A DNA stretch of 64,000 nt from Bacillota bacterium (GCA_023390335.1 JAEWCZ010000024.1:62001-126000), one strand, 5' to 3'; positions 8,974 to 18,896 are shown, counted from the first letter of the stretch. Made by a program: numbers and translations. Notes: generated from the sequence alone by a model not told the origin.

Positions 8974-10310
8974 AAATTAAGTAAATACAAAACCCTTTCT
9001 TTAGAGAGGTTTGCCTGCTTTAGTAACATTTGCGCAGAATCCTGTAAGATACTGAATTTTATGTATTTAGTATATTCTATAGCCATATCGGTATCTCTTA
9101 TTCTTGATTCTGCAGAAGTGAGATTTATACTACTGTTTAGCACATTGCTTTCAATATGTTCCAAGGCATTATTATAAGCGCCAAACTTTGAACGTTGTGA
9201 TAATATAGCATTTATGGCATTATCAATTTTAGAAACAGCAGCTTGCGCATTGTATTGATTTGTTACATCAATACCGTTTAATCCTAAATTTGCAGGTATG
9301 GCGTTGGGCAATTCTATCTTAAAGGTGTCACCCATATCAGGCCCAACCTGTAAAGTTACGGGAGTGTCAGACGAAGACGGTGGGGTAGTCTTAAACCCGT
9401 GGTAAACAAAATCAGCAGTCCACCCTTTCTCAACCCACATGGTTCCAGTGCAGACACCGCTACCGTCAGGCCCTCCCGCTTCGTAGTTAAAATTGGTAGA
9501 AGTACTGTGTCTTATAACAAGAACATCTACTCCGTATCGGGTAAGGCTGATATTATTGTCAATCAGAAACTTCTTTTGTTGTGTTCTTATGGGGTCACCG
9601 CTTGTGTCGTTTTTTAAATCTTCTACAGTCTTTAACATATTTTCTATTGTTGAATTCGTATCTTCTCCTAAAGGACTATATATAAAATTGGGGTTTATAG
9701 GAGGATTTCCGAATGTAAACATTGCATTGTAGGGGGAATTTAAGTTAGTAGGGAAATTAACAATTCCAACACTCAAATATTGGGACAGATTTCTTGTATA
9801 GTCAAATATAACTGCCACAAGGCGTAAATTAGGATCACTGAGAGTAGTACTTACTTCTACGAATTCTTCTGAACCGGGGATGTCCTTTACATTTGAGCCG
9901 TTAAGAAGTTTAATTTTATTAAATTCTGTATTGTCGGCAATATTCCCTATTCCATGGTAAAGTTGTGCTATTTCTTGTTGAATAGATTGACGGTCTGAAT
10001 AGCTTAATACCCCGTTTGAAGCCTGTATGGCAAGTTCTTTCATCCTTATCAGAGAATCACCTATAGATGACAAAGCCCCGTCAACTGTCTGAATCAAAGA
10101 AATTCCATCCTGTATATTTCTTTGAGCCTGATCCAGTCCTCTGATCTTGGAGCGCATTTTTTCAGATATGGATAAGCCTGCGGCATCATCGCTGGCGCTG
10201 GTAATTCTAAGACCAGAGACCAATTTCTTAACAGACTTTAGTTTACCAGTATTCAAATTATTATAAGCGTTGTAAGCATTCAGAGAGCACGTATTATGAG
10301 ATATTACCAT
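8970..10310 (-). CDS. Flagellin
   Basis: A 446-residue flagellin. The conserved N-terminal D0/D1 part has LVSGLRITSASDDAAGLSISEKMRSKI, and a conserved C-terminal coiled part ends in QDSAQMLLKQANLSKERVLYLL. Between them lies a divergent insert of about 180 residues (D2/D3-like), which makes the protein longer than minimal clostridial flagellins. I chose the ATG at 10310 because flagellins start with M-V-I-like sequence; a longer frame to 10358 is not credible because it runs past a promoter-like -10 box. It is exported by the flagellar type III system and forms the filament. No other flagellar structural gene is adjacent. Confidence 0.92.
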   Translation of the reverse strand: MVISHNTCSLNAYNAYNNLNTGKLKSVKKLVSGLRITSASDDAAGLSISEKMRSKIRGLDQAQRNIQDGISLIQTVDGALSSIGDSLIRMKELAIQASNGVLSYSDRQSIQQEIAQLYHGIGNIADNTEFNKIKLLNGSNVKDIPGSEEFVEVSTTLSDPNLRLVAVIFDYTRNLSQYLSVGIVNFPTNLNSPYNAMFTFGNPPINPNFIYSPLGEDTNSTIENMLKTVEDLKNDTSGDPIRTQQKKFLIDNNISLTRYGVDVLVIRHSTSTNFNYEAGGPDGSGVCTGTMWVEKGWTADFVYHGFKTTPPSSSDTPVTLQVGPDMGDTFKIELPNAIPANLGLNGIDVTNQYNAQAAVSKIDNAINAILSQRSKFGAYNNALEHIESNVLNSSINLTSAESRIRDTDMAIEYTKYIKFSILQDSAQMLLKQANLSKERVLYLLNF

Positions 10311-10348
10311 ATAATTACTCTTTCCATGTAATATTTTGTAATATTTTA

Positions 10349-10377
10349 AGTGTAACAAACAACCAGATATGCGTCAA
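10349..10377 (-). promoter_or_regulatory. SigA-like promoter of the flagellin gene
   Basis: On the minus strand TTGACG (10377-10372) and TACACT (10354-10349) are separated by exactly 17 bases, with the ATG about 39 bases after the -10 box. I see no sigma-28 type TAAA-N15-GCCGATAA element. Confidence 0.55.
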
Positions 10378-10451
10378 TATATAACGAAAGAATAACGGTA
10401 ATAAAATAAGGAAACTATAGACTAGAAACATATTTACTACGGAGGATATTT

Positions 10452-11678
10452 ATGTCTTCACAAAATCATACTATTAAAGTTTATAGCGAAATAGGACAAC
10501 TAAAATCTGTACTTCTTCACTGTCCGGGGGAAGAGGTAGAAAATATTGTACCAGATTATCTGAGAAGGCTCCTTTTCGATGAAATAGTATATCTGGAGCA
10601 AGCACGCAGGGAGCACAACCAGTTTGCAGACATACTTAGAAATGAGGGTGTGGAAGTTATATATCTTACGGATTTAATGGCAGATATATTGGAAAATCCG
10701 GATATCCGAAGGGAATTTCTAAAAGAGCTAATGATTGAGGGAAAGGCAGTTACAGAAGGACTCCAAGAGGCAATATTAGAGTATCTGGAGGACTTGCCTC
10801 CAAAAGAACTCATAAACAAATGTATAGCGGGTATACGGCAAGAGGATCTTAAGCATATAAAACCAAAAGAGTTAGGTGATATGGTGAAAAATGCCTACCC
10901 ATTTTATCTTGATCCTATACCTAACTTATATTTTCAACGAGATCCATTTGCATCAGTCGGTAGTGGCATTTCCCTAAATGTAATGGCAAATGAAACCCGA
11001 AACAGGGAAACACTTTTTGCAAAATACATTTTCAATTACCATCCAGGATTCAAAAATGTACCCAGGTGGTATAACAGAGATAAGACACATCCTATAGAGG
11101 GAGGGGACATACTGGTTCTGTCAGAAAAGGTTGTGGCTATAGGAATAAGCGACAGAACAAGTCCTGTAGCAGTTGAAAGACTGGCAAATAATCTTCTTAG
11201 TTCAAAGGAGCCATTTGATACAGTGCTGGCATTTGACATACCCAAAACAAGAGCATATATGCATTTGGATACTGTATTTACGATGGTGGATTATGACCAA
11301 TTTACCATATACCCGGGGATTGAAGACCCTCTTGATGTTTACAGCATAACCAGAGGAGAAAAAAGCCATTTGAGAATAAGATATGAACACAAGGATTTAC
11401 CTGAAATTTTAAAGGAATATTTAAAGCTGCCTGCTATAAATCTTATAAGATGCGGAGACGGGGACCCTATCGCCGCCAGCCGTGAGCAGTGGAGTGACGG
11501 AAGCAACACTCTGGCGGTTTCTCCAGGAAAGGTTGTATGCTACAATCGCAACATTGTTACCAACAACGCTTTAAGAAAGAACCATATTGAGGTATTGGAG
11601 TTTGATTCCTATGAACTATCCAGGGGCCGGGGAGGGCCAAGATGTATGAGTATGCCTTTGTACAGGGAATCCATATAG
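10452..11678 (+). CDS. arcA: Arginine deiminase
   Basis: A 408-residue enzyme that hydrolyses L-arginine to citrulline and ammonia, the first step of the ADI energy pathway. The guanidino-modifying fold motifs are present: LHCPGEEVEN near the N-terminus, NLYFQRDPFASVG (about 160), EGGDILVLS (about 220), HLDTVFTMVD (about 275), and the catalytic Cys398 in GGPRCMSMPL. ACGGAGGA precedes the ATG. The carbamoyltransferase and carbamate kinase genes of the pathway are not in the window, so citrulline fate is unknown. The next gene follows after 31 bases and may be cotranscribed. Confidence 0.95.
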   Translation: MSSQNHTIKVYSEIGQLKSVLLHCPGEEVENIVPDYLRRLLFDEIVYLEQARREHNQFADILRNEGVEVIYLTDLMADILENPDIRREFLKELMIEGKAVTEGLQEAILEYLEDLPPKELINKCIAGIRQEDLKHIKPKELGDMVKNAYPFYLDPIPNLYFQRDPFASVGSGISLNVMANETRNRETLFAKYIFNYHPGFKNVPRWYNRDKTHPIEGGDILVLSEKVVAIGISDRTSPVAVERLANNLLSSKEPFDTVLAFDIPKTRAYMHLDTVFTMVDYDQFTIYPGIEDPLDVYSITRGEKSHLRIRYEHKDLPEILKEYLKLPAINLIRCGDGDPIAASREQWSDGSNTLAVSPGKVVCYNRNIVTNNALRKNHIEVLEFDSYELSRGRGGPRCMSMPLYRESI

Positions 11679-11709
11679 GTAAAATAAAAAAGTTAACGAG
11701 GTGATTTGT

Positions 11710-13116
11710 GTGAGCCTAAAAGGTTATTATATCTTACCACATCCACCAATTGTACTACCGGAGGTGGGAAAAGGTGAAGAACAAAAAATCATAAGAACAT
11801 GTGAAAGTATGGATACCATTGGAACAGAAATTGCAAAAAAAGCACCAGATACTATTATCGTAGTTACCCCACACGGTATAATGTTTCAGGATGCAATTGT
11901 TATGAGCTATGAAAATGAGATGATCGGCAGCATGAAAAAATTCGGTGTGCCAAGTGTGTCCCTGAAGCTGCCGGTTCAAAAAAAACTGACACAGAAGATA
12001 TATGATTTAGCACAAAATGAAGGAATACCGACCTTACTCGCAACAAATCAGCTTATGAAGAAATATAATACATCAGTGTCTATTGACCATGGCACATTAG
12101 TACCCCTTTACTTTGTAAACAAACATTATAATAACTACAAGCTTGTACACATAACCTACGCACCTCTTAGCGATATAGAATTATACAAGTTGGGAGTTGC
12201 AATAAATAAAGCAGTTGAGGAATTAAATGAAAATGCAGTCTTTATTGCAAGTGGTGATTTATCGCACAGGCTTAGTGAAGAAGGGCCATACGGCTATCAT
12301 CCGTCCGGCGAGAAATTTGACAAGGAGTTCCTTGAAGCTTTGCAAGAAGGGAATGTAAAAAGGGTTTTCAGTATAGACAAGGATATTGTTTGCAATGCAG
12401 AGGAATGTGGAAGACGTTCGGTAGCGGTATTGCTTGGAGCATTGGAAGGTAAAAAGTTCAAAGGAGAATTGATTAGTTACGAGGGCACATTTGGTGTAGG
12501 CTATGGAATTATGAAATTTAGTATATTATCCGAAGATACTTCCAGATTAGCAGACCTTGAAACAATACGTAAGGAGGCATACGAGAAAAAAACTCTACAT
12601 TCTGATCCATATGTAAGGCTTGCCAGAGAGAGTCTTACAACTTACCTTAAAACAGGCAAGGAATTGAATAGTTTACCTGAGTATGTTACTGAAGAAATGA
12701 AAAAGGAAAAGAGGGGTGTTTTTGTATCTCTCAAATTAAATGGTGAACTTAGAGGCTGTATAGGAACAATTTTTCCTGTAACCGAGAGTATCGCATTGGA
12801 AATTCTCCGTAATGCTATTGAGGCGGGTATCAACGACCCTAGATTTTATGAGGTGGATTTTAATGAACTAATGGATATAGACTTTTCCGTGGATGTGTTG
12901 ACGGTACCTGAACCTGCACAAAAGGATGGGTTGAATCCGGCAGAATATGGAGTTATAGTAAGAAGTAAAGGTAAAACAGGACTTTTGCTACCTGATCTGG
13001 AGGGAATAGATACCGTTGAAGAACAGCTATCCATTGCACTTGATAAGGCAGGCATAAGACCAAACGAGGAATATTCAATTCAAAAATTCAAAGTAATACG
13101 TCATAAGGAAGAATAG
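11710..13116 (+). CDS. MEMO-like/AMMECR1 fusion (AmmeMemoRadiSam system A/B)
   Basis: A 468-residue two-domain protein. Residues 1-265 resemble the class III extradiol dioxygenase/MEMO fold (HPPIVLPEVG, VVTPHG, SIDHGTLVPL, ASGDLSHR). Residues 285-465 are an AMMECR1 domain (RGVFVSLKLNGELRGCIGT). This pair is the A/B part of the widespread AmmeMemoRadiSam set of unknown biochemistry; the radical SAM member is not in this window. I chose the GTG at 11710 because AGGTGA lies five bases before it; the GTG at 11701 overlaps the SD itself. The gene sits 31 bases behind arcA and is probably in one transcript. Confidence 0.85.
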   Translation: MSLKGYYILPHPPIVLPEVGKGEEQKIIRTCESMDTIGTEIAKKAPDTIIVVTPHGIMFQDAIVMSYENEMIGSMKKFGVPSVSLKLPVQKKLTQKIYDLAQNEGIPTLLATNQLMKKYNTSVSIDHGTLVPLYFVNKHYNNYKLVHITYAPLSDIELYKLGVAINKAVEELNENAVFIASGDLSHRLSEEGPYGYHPSGEKFDKEFLEALQEGNVKRVFSIDKDIVCNAEECGRRSVAVLLGALEGKKFKGELISYEGTFGVGYGIMKFSILSEDTSRLADLETIRKEAYEKKTLHSDPYVRLARESLTTYLKTGKELNSLPEYVTEEMKKEKRGVFVSLKLNGELRGCIGTIFPVTESIALEILRNAIEAGINDPRFYEVDFNELMDIDFSVDVLTVPEPAQKDGLNPAEYGVIVRSKGKTGLLLPDLEGIDTVEEQLSIALDKAGIRPNEEYSIQKFKVIRHKEE

Positions 13117-13138
13117 TAGTGTTAAAATTTATTAGTGG

Positions 13139-15001
13139 TTAGTAAACGTCTGAAAATTCAATGTTTACTTTCTCGTTTAAAGTAAGAACAGTAGGTACAT
13201 TTTTATCTAAATCTTTAGGCACCAGATACACAGGCAGTGTGATTGTAAAGGTACTACCCTTGTTAGGCTCGCTCTCAAGAGTTATATTCCCCTTGTGCAG
13301 TTCTACCAGATACTTTGTAATAGTTAGCCCCATTCCGCTGCCTTCATGTTGCCTTGTAAGAGATTTATCCACTTGAATAAACCGATCAAAAATTAATTGT
13401 TGATTTTCTAAAGAAATTCCAATTCCGTTATCCTTTACTGAAATTTTAACATTATCAATGTAGTCTGAAATGCTAACATAAATTTCTCTGCCGCTGTTAT
13501 TAAACTTTACTGCATTGGACATCAAATTTAGCAAAACTCTCTGTATTTGGTCGGGATCACAAGCTAGGAACTTCTCTTCTACATCCGTATCAAATATCAG
13601 AGTAATACCCTTATCTTTAATATGAGATGCTACCGACAGAACAGTTTCCTCGACAACATCAACGATATTGTTGTTAGATAGGTTAAGTTCCAAAGATTCT
13701 GCATCAATTTTGGTAATATCAATAATATTATTAATAATTCTGGTCAATCTGAAACAATTTTGGTTCATTATGTGAAAATGCTTATGCATCAGTGCTGTAT
13801 CCAGCACACCGTGGTTCTGATTGATTTTAAGAGCTGAAAGTTTAAGGCTGCTAACCATAAGGTTTAAAGGTGTTCTAAGCTCATGAGAAACATTACACAG
13901 AAAATCAGTTTTAAGCTTGTCTAATTCTTTTAGTTTATCAGTTGTCTGATTGGCAACCTTTGTAACTGCAGCTTCTTCTGCCACTTTCTCCGCAAGACTG
14001 AGTACATTGCTCATATCCTGCAAGACATATGTAGTTCCAATTATAGTCTTATCATCTGAACAAATCTGGGATATAGACATATTAACAGGTATTGTGTGAT
14101 TTTCCTTTGTTAGGATTTTATAACCGGATACCTTTACGCTTGAAGACTTATCTGAGTATATTTTCGGTGAAAACAAAGTGCAGATATCTCTTTCCAAAAG
14201 ATCAGAATAAGAATATCCTGACAGCTCTTTAAGACTATCATTAACCTCCACTATTTTACCGTTAGTGTCCGTGATAATAACCATATCGGATAATTTTGAA
14301 ATAATCTGTTTGGCTGTAATAGAAGCTGATGTCAAGGTAAGGCTTTGTTTTCCATATATAACATTTAAAGCTATGGAATATATAATTATAAAAGTATGTA
14401 CAAGAGTCGGTGAAATGCTTCTATTTAAAAAAGGCAGTATAACATTTGTAACAAGTCCAATGCTTAAAGGAACTGTTAAAAGAAGGGCATGCGTAATAAC
14501 CGACTTCAACTCAGTTGATCTCAGATTTATATACACAAGTATTCCAATAAAGAGAGAGCAAGGTAAAAACCAGGGATCAGGTATCTTAAAGAAGTAAAGC
14601 CAAATCCCGCTACTCTTATAAAATGAAATATAACTCAAGTCGTCATAAAGAAACAATATCACTATAGGCACGCACAATGAAAATATGACGGGCACAGTCA
14701 ATTTTGTTTTCTGCAGCCCGTCATTAAGTATTGATACAATGTTAATTGACAAAATATTATATGTACAAAATCCTAAAGCACTTACCTTATACCACATAAT
14801 TGCTGCTGCTTTATCAGGAGAACTCGAAAAAAATACAAAAGACAAGGACCAAAGTACAAGTACAATATTTAAAAGCAAATAAAATCGTCGTTTGCTATTA
14901 TTACGCTTTATGATAAAAACACAGGAGGTAGTAACTGCGTAAGTTAACAAAATTATAAGTGATATTATCGGCACTAAAACCGAATAAGACAAATAACCCA
15001 T
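13139..15001 (-). CDS. 7TM-PAS sensor histidine kinase
   Basis: A 620-residue membrane kinase with an N-terminal seven-helix region (about 8-215, similar to histidine-kinase N-terminal 7TM domains), a PAS domain (about 228-340), HisKA with His373 in FLCNVSHELRTP, and a HATPase with NLMSNAVKF, DNGIGI and GSGMGL. It ends in NEKVNIEFSDVY, the same tail type as the kinase at 6868-8973. The N-terminal regions of the two differ, so the kinase cores are related and the sensors are swapped. No response regulator is adjacent. It is convergent with the MEMO-AMMECR1 gene. Confidence 0.9.
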   Translation of the reverse strand: MGYLSYSVLVPIISLIILLTYAVTTSCVFIIKRNNSKRRFYLLLNIVLVLWSLSFVFFSSSPDKAAAIMWYKVSALGFCTYNILSINIVSILNDGLQKTKLTVPVIFSLCVPIVILFLYDDLSYISFYKSSGIWLYFFKIPDPWFLPCSLFIGILVYINLRSTELKSVITHALLLTVPLSIGLVTNVILPFLNRSISPTLVHTFIIIYSIALNVIYGKQSLTLTSASITAKQIISKLSDMVIITDTNGKIVEVNDSLKELSGYSYSDLLERDICTLFSPKIYSDKSSSVKVSGYKILTKENHTIPVNMSISQICSDDKTIIGTTYVLQDMSNVLSLAEKVAEEAAVTKVANQTTDKLKELDKLKTDFLCNVSHELRTPLNLMVSSLKLSALKINQNHGVLDTALMHKHFHIMNQNCFRLTRIINNIIDITKIDAESLELNLSNNNIVDVVEETVLSVASHIKDKGITLIFDTDVEEKFLACDPDQIQRVLLNLMSNAVKFNNSGREIYVSISDYIDNVKISVKDNGIGISLENQQLIFDRFIQVDKSLTRQHEGSGMGLTITKYLVELHKGNITLESEPNKGSTFTITLPVYLVPKDLDKNVPTVLTLNEKVNIEFSDVY

Positions 15002-15113
15002 ATATATGACCTCTCTCTACACCATAATATTATACTGTTATGTAAAAATAAGTCAAATACTATTATACGCCAAAATTCGAGCTTTTTAGTTAAAAATTGT
15101 ATCCATATTATGT

Positions 15114-17591
15114 CTATTTCAAATATTTGTTTCCAAATAAAAGATCATACTGGATTAAACGATAATCTTTGATAAGCTGGTTGTTATTGTCAACTGTGCT
15201 TATAGTTTGCTGATGAAGAACAGGGAAGTTTTTCTCCAACTCAGGCAGTATATTAAAATAATTAGGATATTTAACACCGGCATCCTGTAAAACCTTATAA
15301 GCTAAGTGGGAGGGTGAAACAATTTCTGAGAAAGAATCAATCTCTTTATAGTTTGACCATGCAGCAAATGGAGTTGTATAGTATTTAAGTTTTTCCAAGT
15401 TCTGGTTCTGAGCTGACCTGTCATCAGTACCCAGAAGATCATATACCTTGTAAAAATCATTCAGACTACCAAGTCTGGGGGCATGATCGCCGAAGAAATA
15501 TACCAGTGTAGGCTTTTTAACCTTTTTCAACTCTTGTATAAGTTTTCCAAAAGACTGATCAGCGTCATAAATACCCTGAGCAAAATTACCTACGATATTC
15601 TTCTGTTGACTATCTAGTTTATCTGATTCCACAGTTACATCATGAGAACTGTATTTATCAATATATGGATCATGATTCTGCATTGAAAGCCCAAAAATAA
15701 ACGCAGGCTTATCAGAGGAATTCAAAGTATCCATGATTTTGTCTACTAAGGCATAGTCAGAGATATAAGGTCCTTTGCACTGAGAACTGAGATCAAATTT
15801 GTCAACATCGTAGAAATTGTCAAATCCAAAATAGTTATACACTTTATCTCTGTTATAAAACCATCCATAATTCGGGTGGATTGCAGTTGTACTGTAGCCG
15901 TTGTTCTTTAGGACAGATGCAATACTTGGAGTTTCTGTTCTGAGATATGCATTGTAAACTATAATACCCGGGCTTAAAGAAGAAATTGACATCCCTGTTA
16001 GTGCCTCAAATTCACTGTTTGCAGTTCCACCACCAATAATAGGCGCTGCTATCTGCCCCTTTTGGTATTTATGAGTATTTTCCGCAATATCCTTGCTGAA
16101 TTTTAAATCATTCAGCTTGGTTATATCCCAAAAACTCTCGCTCATAATCATGATAATATTAGGCTTTTCCTTTGAAACAGAGGCAGAGGCGGCTACACTT
16201 TCACCTGTTTTACCGTATTTGGAATTTATTTCAACCATTGTATCTTCATTGTACCCTTGAGGCTTAGGATTAAGGTACTTATCAAGCTCAGTAAGGTAAA
16301 AATAGTTTTGAGCAAACATACCATTGGCCATTATCTCATCTTTACCGATATACCATGACTTTTGTATCCCAAGCTGTATTGACAAAGGTGTATTTATAAG
16401 AATTACTGAATTCAGCAGGAAAAAAGCCGCAGCAAAAGGAAGCAGGAATAAAGAAAGTTTAGGCTTCAGATATCTGCCTAAAGCTTTTCTGAAATGTATC
16501 ATAAGATATACAAGGATTCCTATTGTAGCAACAACAGCAATTATAATAGGTATACTGAGGTATTCTCTTGAAATACCAATTAAATTACGAACCAGGTATA
16601 AATCCCATGGGTAAAAAGGTTCATCGAAATATGTGAACTTAATATAATTAGCAACTGTAAGGAAAATTGTTACAATCCCAATAATAATTTTAGGAATACC
16701 TTTACCTAACAATGCTGTCAGGCACAGATAAATACCGCCTAAAACCAATAAATTAAACATGAGATTAGGGTCAAGAACATCCTTGATAGTTTCCTTTAAA
16801 TTCTGCCGTATTGAAAATTCACAGATAAAAGTTGCTATACCGGAAACTGCAAAGAATGATATAAGATTTACTACGGGTTTTATATAATCTGAAAGATCAA
16901 AAGCAGAACTACCTTTTGAAAACTTTGATATAAGCAAACGGAGGATCATATTTGCAGATATTGCAAACCATATGGAGAAAAGGGTTATAAATGGCAAATA
17001 AACCGCCGTTAACGCTCCAAGCTTAACAATATTGATTAAAAGCACACTATCAATAATTGAACGACCAAGGGCTTTAAACAAGAAAACTGATAAGCCAATA
17101 AATGATATTACCAAGTTCAAAAATGCAAATGTCCATATTTTTTTTGATTTAATAATATTTTTTTCATTCACCATGGCTCCAAAAACATATACGGGATAAA
17201 GTGCTATAACAAATATAGGCACACTGAAATCTAGCAAAGACACCGCATAGACCGATATAAATGAAAGCAAAAATGTTACGGGGAATAATAATTTAAAATG
17301 CTGAAGCTTAGGAGTAATAATACTCCATAAAAGATATGAAAGGAACAGCATGTTTAAAAGATATATTCTGTGAGTTAGTGACATTGTAAAAACAATTAAG
17401 TTTGCACCAAAAAGGATAATAAAAGTAAGCCTATTAATATTGAATTTAATAGTAGGCATGTAGAAAACTACGGTTGAGGCCAGTAGAACTAAAGCTAATT
17501 GAACAAAACCATTGCCGCTATAAAATATATCTATGGCACTTATTACTGCAACCAAAAAAAAGAAGATCAATTTATTTCCTATATTTTTCAT
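15114..17591 (-). CDS. LTA synthase-like phosphoglycerol transferase
   Basis: An 825-residue membrane protein with a long N-terminal region of about 12 helices (1-430) and an extracellular sulfatase-fold domain (about 480-790). The expected active-site features are visible: IMSESFWD with the metal-ligand Glu, GGGTANSEFEALTG with the nucleophile Thr, and FFGDHAPRLG with Asp and His ligands. Relatives transfer glycerol phosphate from phosphatidylglycerol to teichoic acids or membrane glycans. It is longer than classical LtaS (about 650 residues, five helices), so the acceptor may differ. The gene is monocistronic. Confidence 0.87.
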   Translation of the reverse strand: MKNIGNKLIFFFLVAVISAIDIFYSGNGFVQLALVLLASTVVFYMPTIKFNINRLTFIILFGANLIVFTMSLTHRIYLLNMLFLSYLLWSIITPKLQHFKLLFPVTFLLSFISVYAVSLLDFSVPIFVIALYPVYVFGAMVNEKNIIKSKKIWTFAFLNLVISFIGLSVFLFKALGRSIIDSVLLINIVKLGALTAVYLPFITLFSIWFAISANMILRLLISKFSKGSSAFDLSDYIKPVVNLISFFAVSGIATFICEFSIRQNLKETIKDVLDPNLMFNLLVLGGIYLCLTALLGKGIPKIIIGIVTIFLTVANYIKFTYFDEPFYPWDLYLVRNLIGISREYLSIPIIIAVVATIGILVYLMIHFRKALGRYLKPKLSLFLLPFAAAFFLLNSVILINTPLSIQLGIQKSWYIGKDEIMANGMFAQNYFYLTELDKYLNPKPQGYNEDTMVEINSKYGKTGESVAASASVSKEKPNIIMIMSESFWDITKLNDLKFSKDIAENTHKYQKGQIAAPIIGGGTANSEFEALTGMSISSLSPGIIVYNAYLRTETPSIASVLKNNGYSTTAIHPNYGWFYNRDKVYNYFGFDNFYDVDKFDLSSQCKGPYISDYALVDKIMDTLNSSDKPAFIFGLSMQNHDPYIDKYSSHDVTVESDKLDSQQKNIVGNFAQGIYDADQSFGKLIQELKKVKKPTLVYFFGDHAPRLGSLNDFYKVYDLLGTDDRSAQNQNLEKLKYYTTPFAAWSNYKEIDSFSEIVSPSHLAYKVLQDAGVKYPNYFNILPELEKNFPVLHQQTISTVDNNNQLIKDYRLIQYDLLFGNKYLK

Positions 17592-17845
17592 AATTACCCA
17601 GCTTCCTGTTATTATTTAAGTCAGAACAAAGCAAGATAGCTTTTTCTGTGTAATATAATACCTGCAGCCGTATGTTCGCATTTATCGTTTTACAAAATTA
17701 ACAGGTAAATCTGAAAATATTTACCTGCAAAGTATTATTACAGATTTGCTGACTTTTAAACACGAAAACGATTATATCAAAGTACACCTAAATATTAAAG
17801 TAGATAAAAGTAGAAAAATTTAAAATGTAACAAAAAATTTATAAT
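17592..17845. other. AT-rich intergenic region upstream of the LTA synthase-like gene
   Basis: No gene or convincing RNA structure is seen here. The region should contain the promoter of the minus-strand gene starting at 17591. Confidence 0.5.
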
Positions 17846-17879
17846 TAAGAGCCTACCCATACTGAAGGGCAGGCTCTTA
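17846..17879 (-). terminator. Terminator of deoD
   Basis: TAAGAGCCTACCC and GGGCAGGCTCTTA form a 13-bp stem with one G-U or mismatch pair, just beyond the deoD stop on the minus strand. Confidence 0.8.
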
Positions 17880-17890
17880 TCTTTACCGTT

Positions 17891-18598
17891 TTATGCTAAC
17901 TCAAGTGCAATTTCCATCATGTTGGTAAATGATGTTTGACGCTCCTCGGCTGAGGTTGCCTCATGTGAAACAAGAGAATCGGATACGGTCAATATGCAAA
18001 TAGCATTTGCTCCTGCACGAGCAGCATTCATGTATAATGCTGCAGCCTCCATCTCTATTGCCAAGACACCCATTCTTGCCCACTTTTTCCAAACATCTGG
18101 TTCATCATCATAAAAAATATCCGTTGAAAGAATATTTCCAACCTTTACCGGGATAGCTTTGCTTTCAGCAATATCTAAAGCCTTTCTCATTAGCGGCCAG
18201 GATGCAGTAGGAGCAAATGTTCCTGGTAGATTATACTGTGAAGCATAGTTGGATGTTGTCGATGCCGACATACCGATAATTATATCCCTAATTTTCACAT
18301 CCTCTTGAATAGCTCCACAGGAACCGATCCTGATGATATTCTTGACTCCATAGAAGTTTAGTAGCTCATATGAGTATATTCCGATTGATGGCATACCCAT
18401 TCCAGATCCCATAACGGAGATTTTTTTGCCCTTGTAAGTACCGGTATATCCAAACATATTTCTTACCGAGTTAAATTGAATTGGGTTTTCCAAGTAGGTT
18501 TCAGCTATAAACTTTGCGCGAAGGGGATCGCCGGGCATTAGTACTGTTTCAGCGATAATGCCTTGTTCACTTACATTGATATGCGGTGTAGGAATCAT
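17891..18598 (-). CDS. deoD: Purine nucleoside phosphorylase, DeoD type
   Basis: A 235-residue trimeric/hexameric NP-I family enzyme that splits purine (deoxy)nucleosides with phosphate. Motifs are MPGDPLRAKFIAE (phosphate site), SGMGMPSIGIYSYEL, IRIGSCGAI, and AIEMEAAALY (ribose site). The catalytic Asp is in TVSDSL. Length matches the family. AGGAGAG precedes the ATG. It is a single-gene unit with its own terminator. Confidence 0.95.
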   Translation of the reverse strand: MIPTPHINVSEQGIIAETVLMPGDPLRAKFIAETYLENPIQFNSVRNMFGYTGTYKGKKISVMGSGMGMPSIGIYSYELLNFYGVKNIIRIGSCGAIQEDVKIRDIIIGMSASTTSNYASQYNLPGTFAPTASWPLMRKALDIAESKAIPVKVGNILSTDIFYDDEPDVWKKWARMGVLAIEMEAAALYMNAARAGANAICILTVSDSLVSHEATSAEERQTSFTNMMEIALELA

Positions 18599-18716
18599 AA
18601 TTCACTCTCCTAAAATTAATATCTTACGATAACAAAACTCATAATACATATAATTATACAATTTTCCAATCAAAAAAACAGTAAAAATATAACAAATAAA
18701 ATCAATGTAAAAATTA

Positions 18717-18745
18717 TTGACAATTTAAATCGGTAAGCTTATAAT
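18717..18745 (+). promoter_or_regulatory. Consensus sigma-A promoter of tRNA-Val
   Basis: TTGACA and TATAAT are both perfect and separated by exactly 17 bases. The tRNA starts 13 bases after the -10 box. Confidence 0.85.
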
Positions 18746-18758
18746 AGTTCATGCATGA

Positions 18759-18834
18759 GGGAGCTTAGCTCAGCTGGGAGAGCATCTGCCTTACAAGCAG
18801 AGGGTCATAGGTTCGAGCCCTATAGTTCCCACCA
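18759..18834 (+). tRNA. tRNA-Val (TAC)
   Basis: A 76-base cloverleaf with acceptor GGGAGCT paired to AGTTCCC, D-loop AGCTCAGCTGGGAGAGC, anticodon loop CTTACAA (anticodon TAC, reads GTA and related codons), T-loop GGTTCGAGCCC, and an encoded CCA end. Confidence 0.95.
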
Positions 18835-18868
18835 AAAGCAATTATCATTTGATGATAATTGCTTTTTT
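18834..18868 (+). terminator. Terminator of tRNA-Val
   Basis: A perfect 14-bp inverted repeat (AAAAGCAATTATCA and its complement) with a 5-base loop ends in six T's. Confidence 0.85.
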
Positions 18869-18896
18869 AACGTCTAAGAATATTCACGTTTACTCT

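Noticed and set aside
10311..10451. Sigma-28 promoter for flagellin
   Set aside because: No TAAA-N15-GCCGATAA type element is found; the sequence instead shows a sigma-A-type pair.
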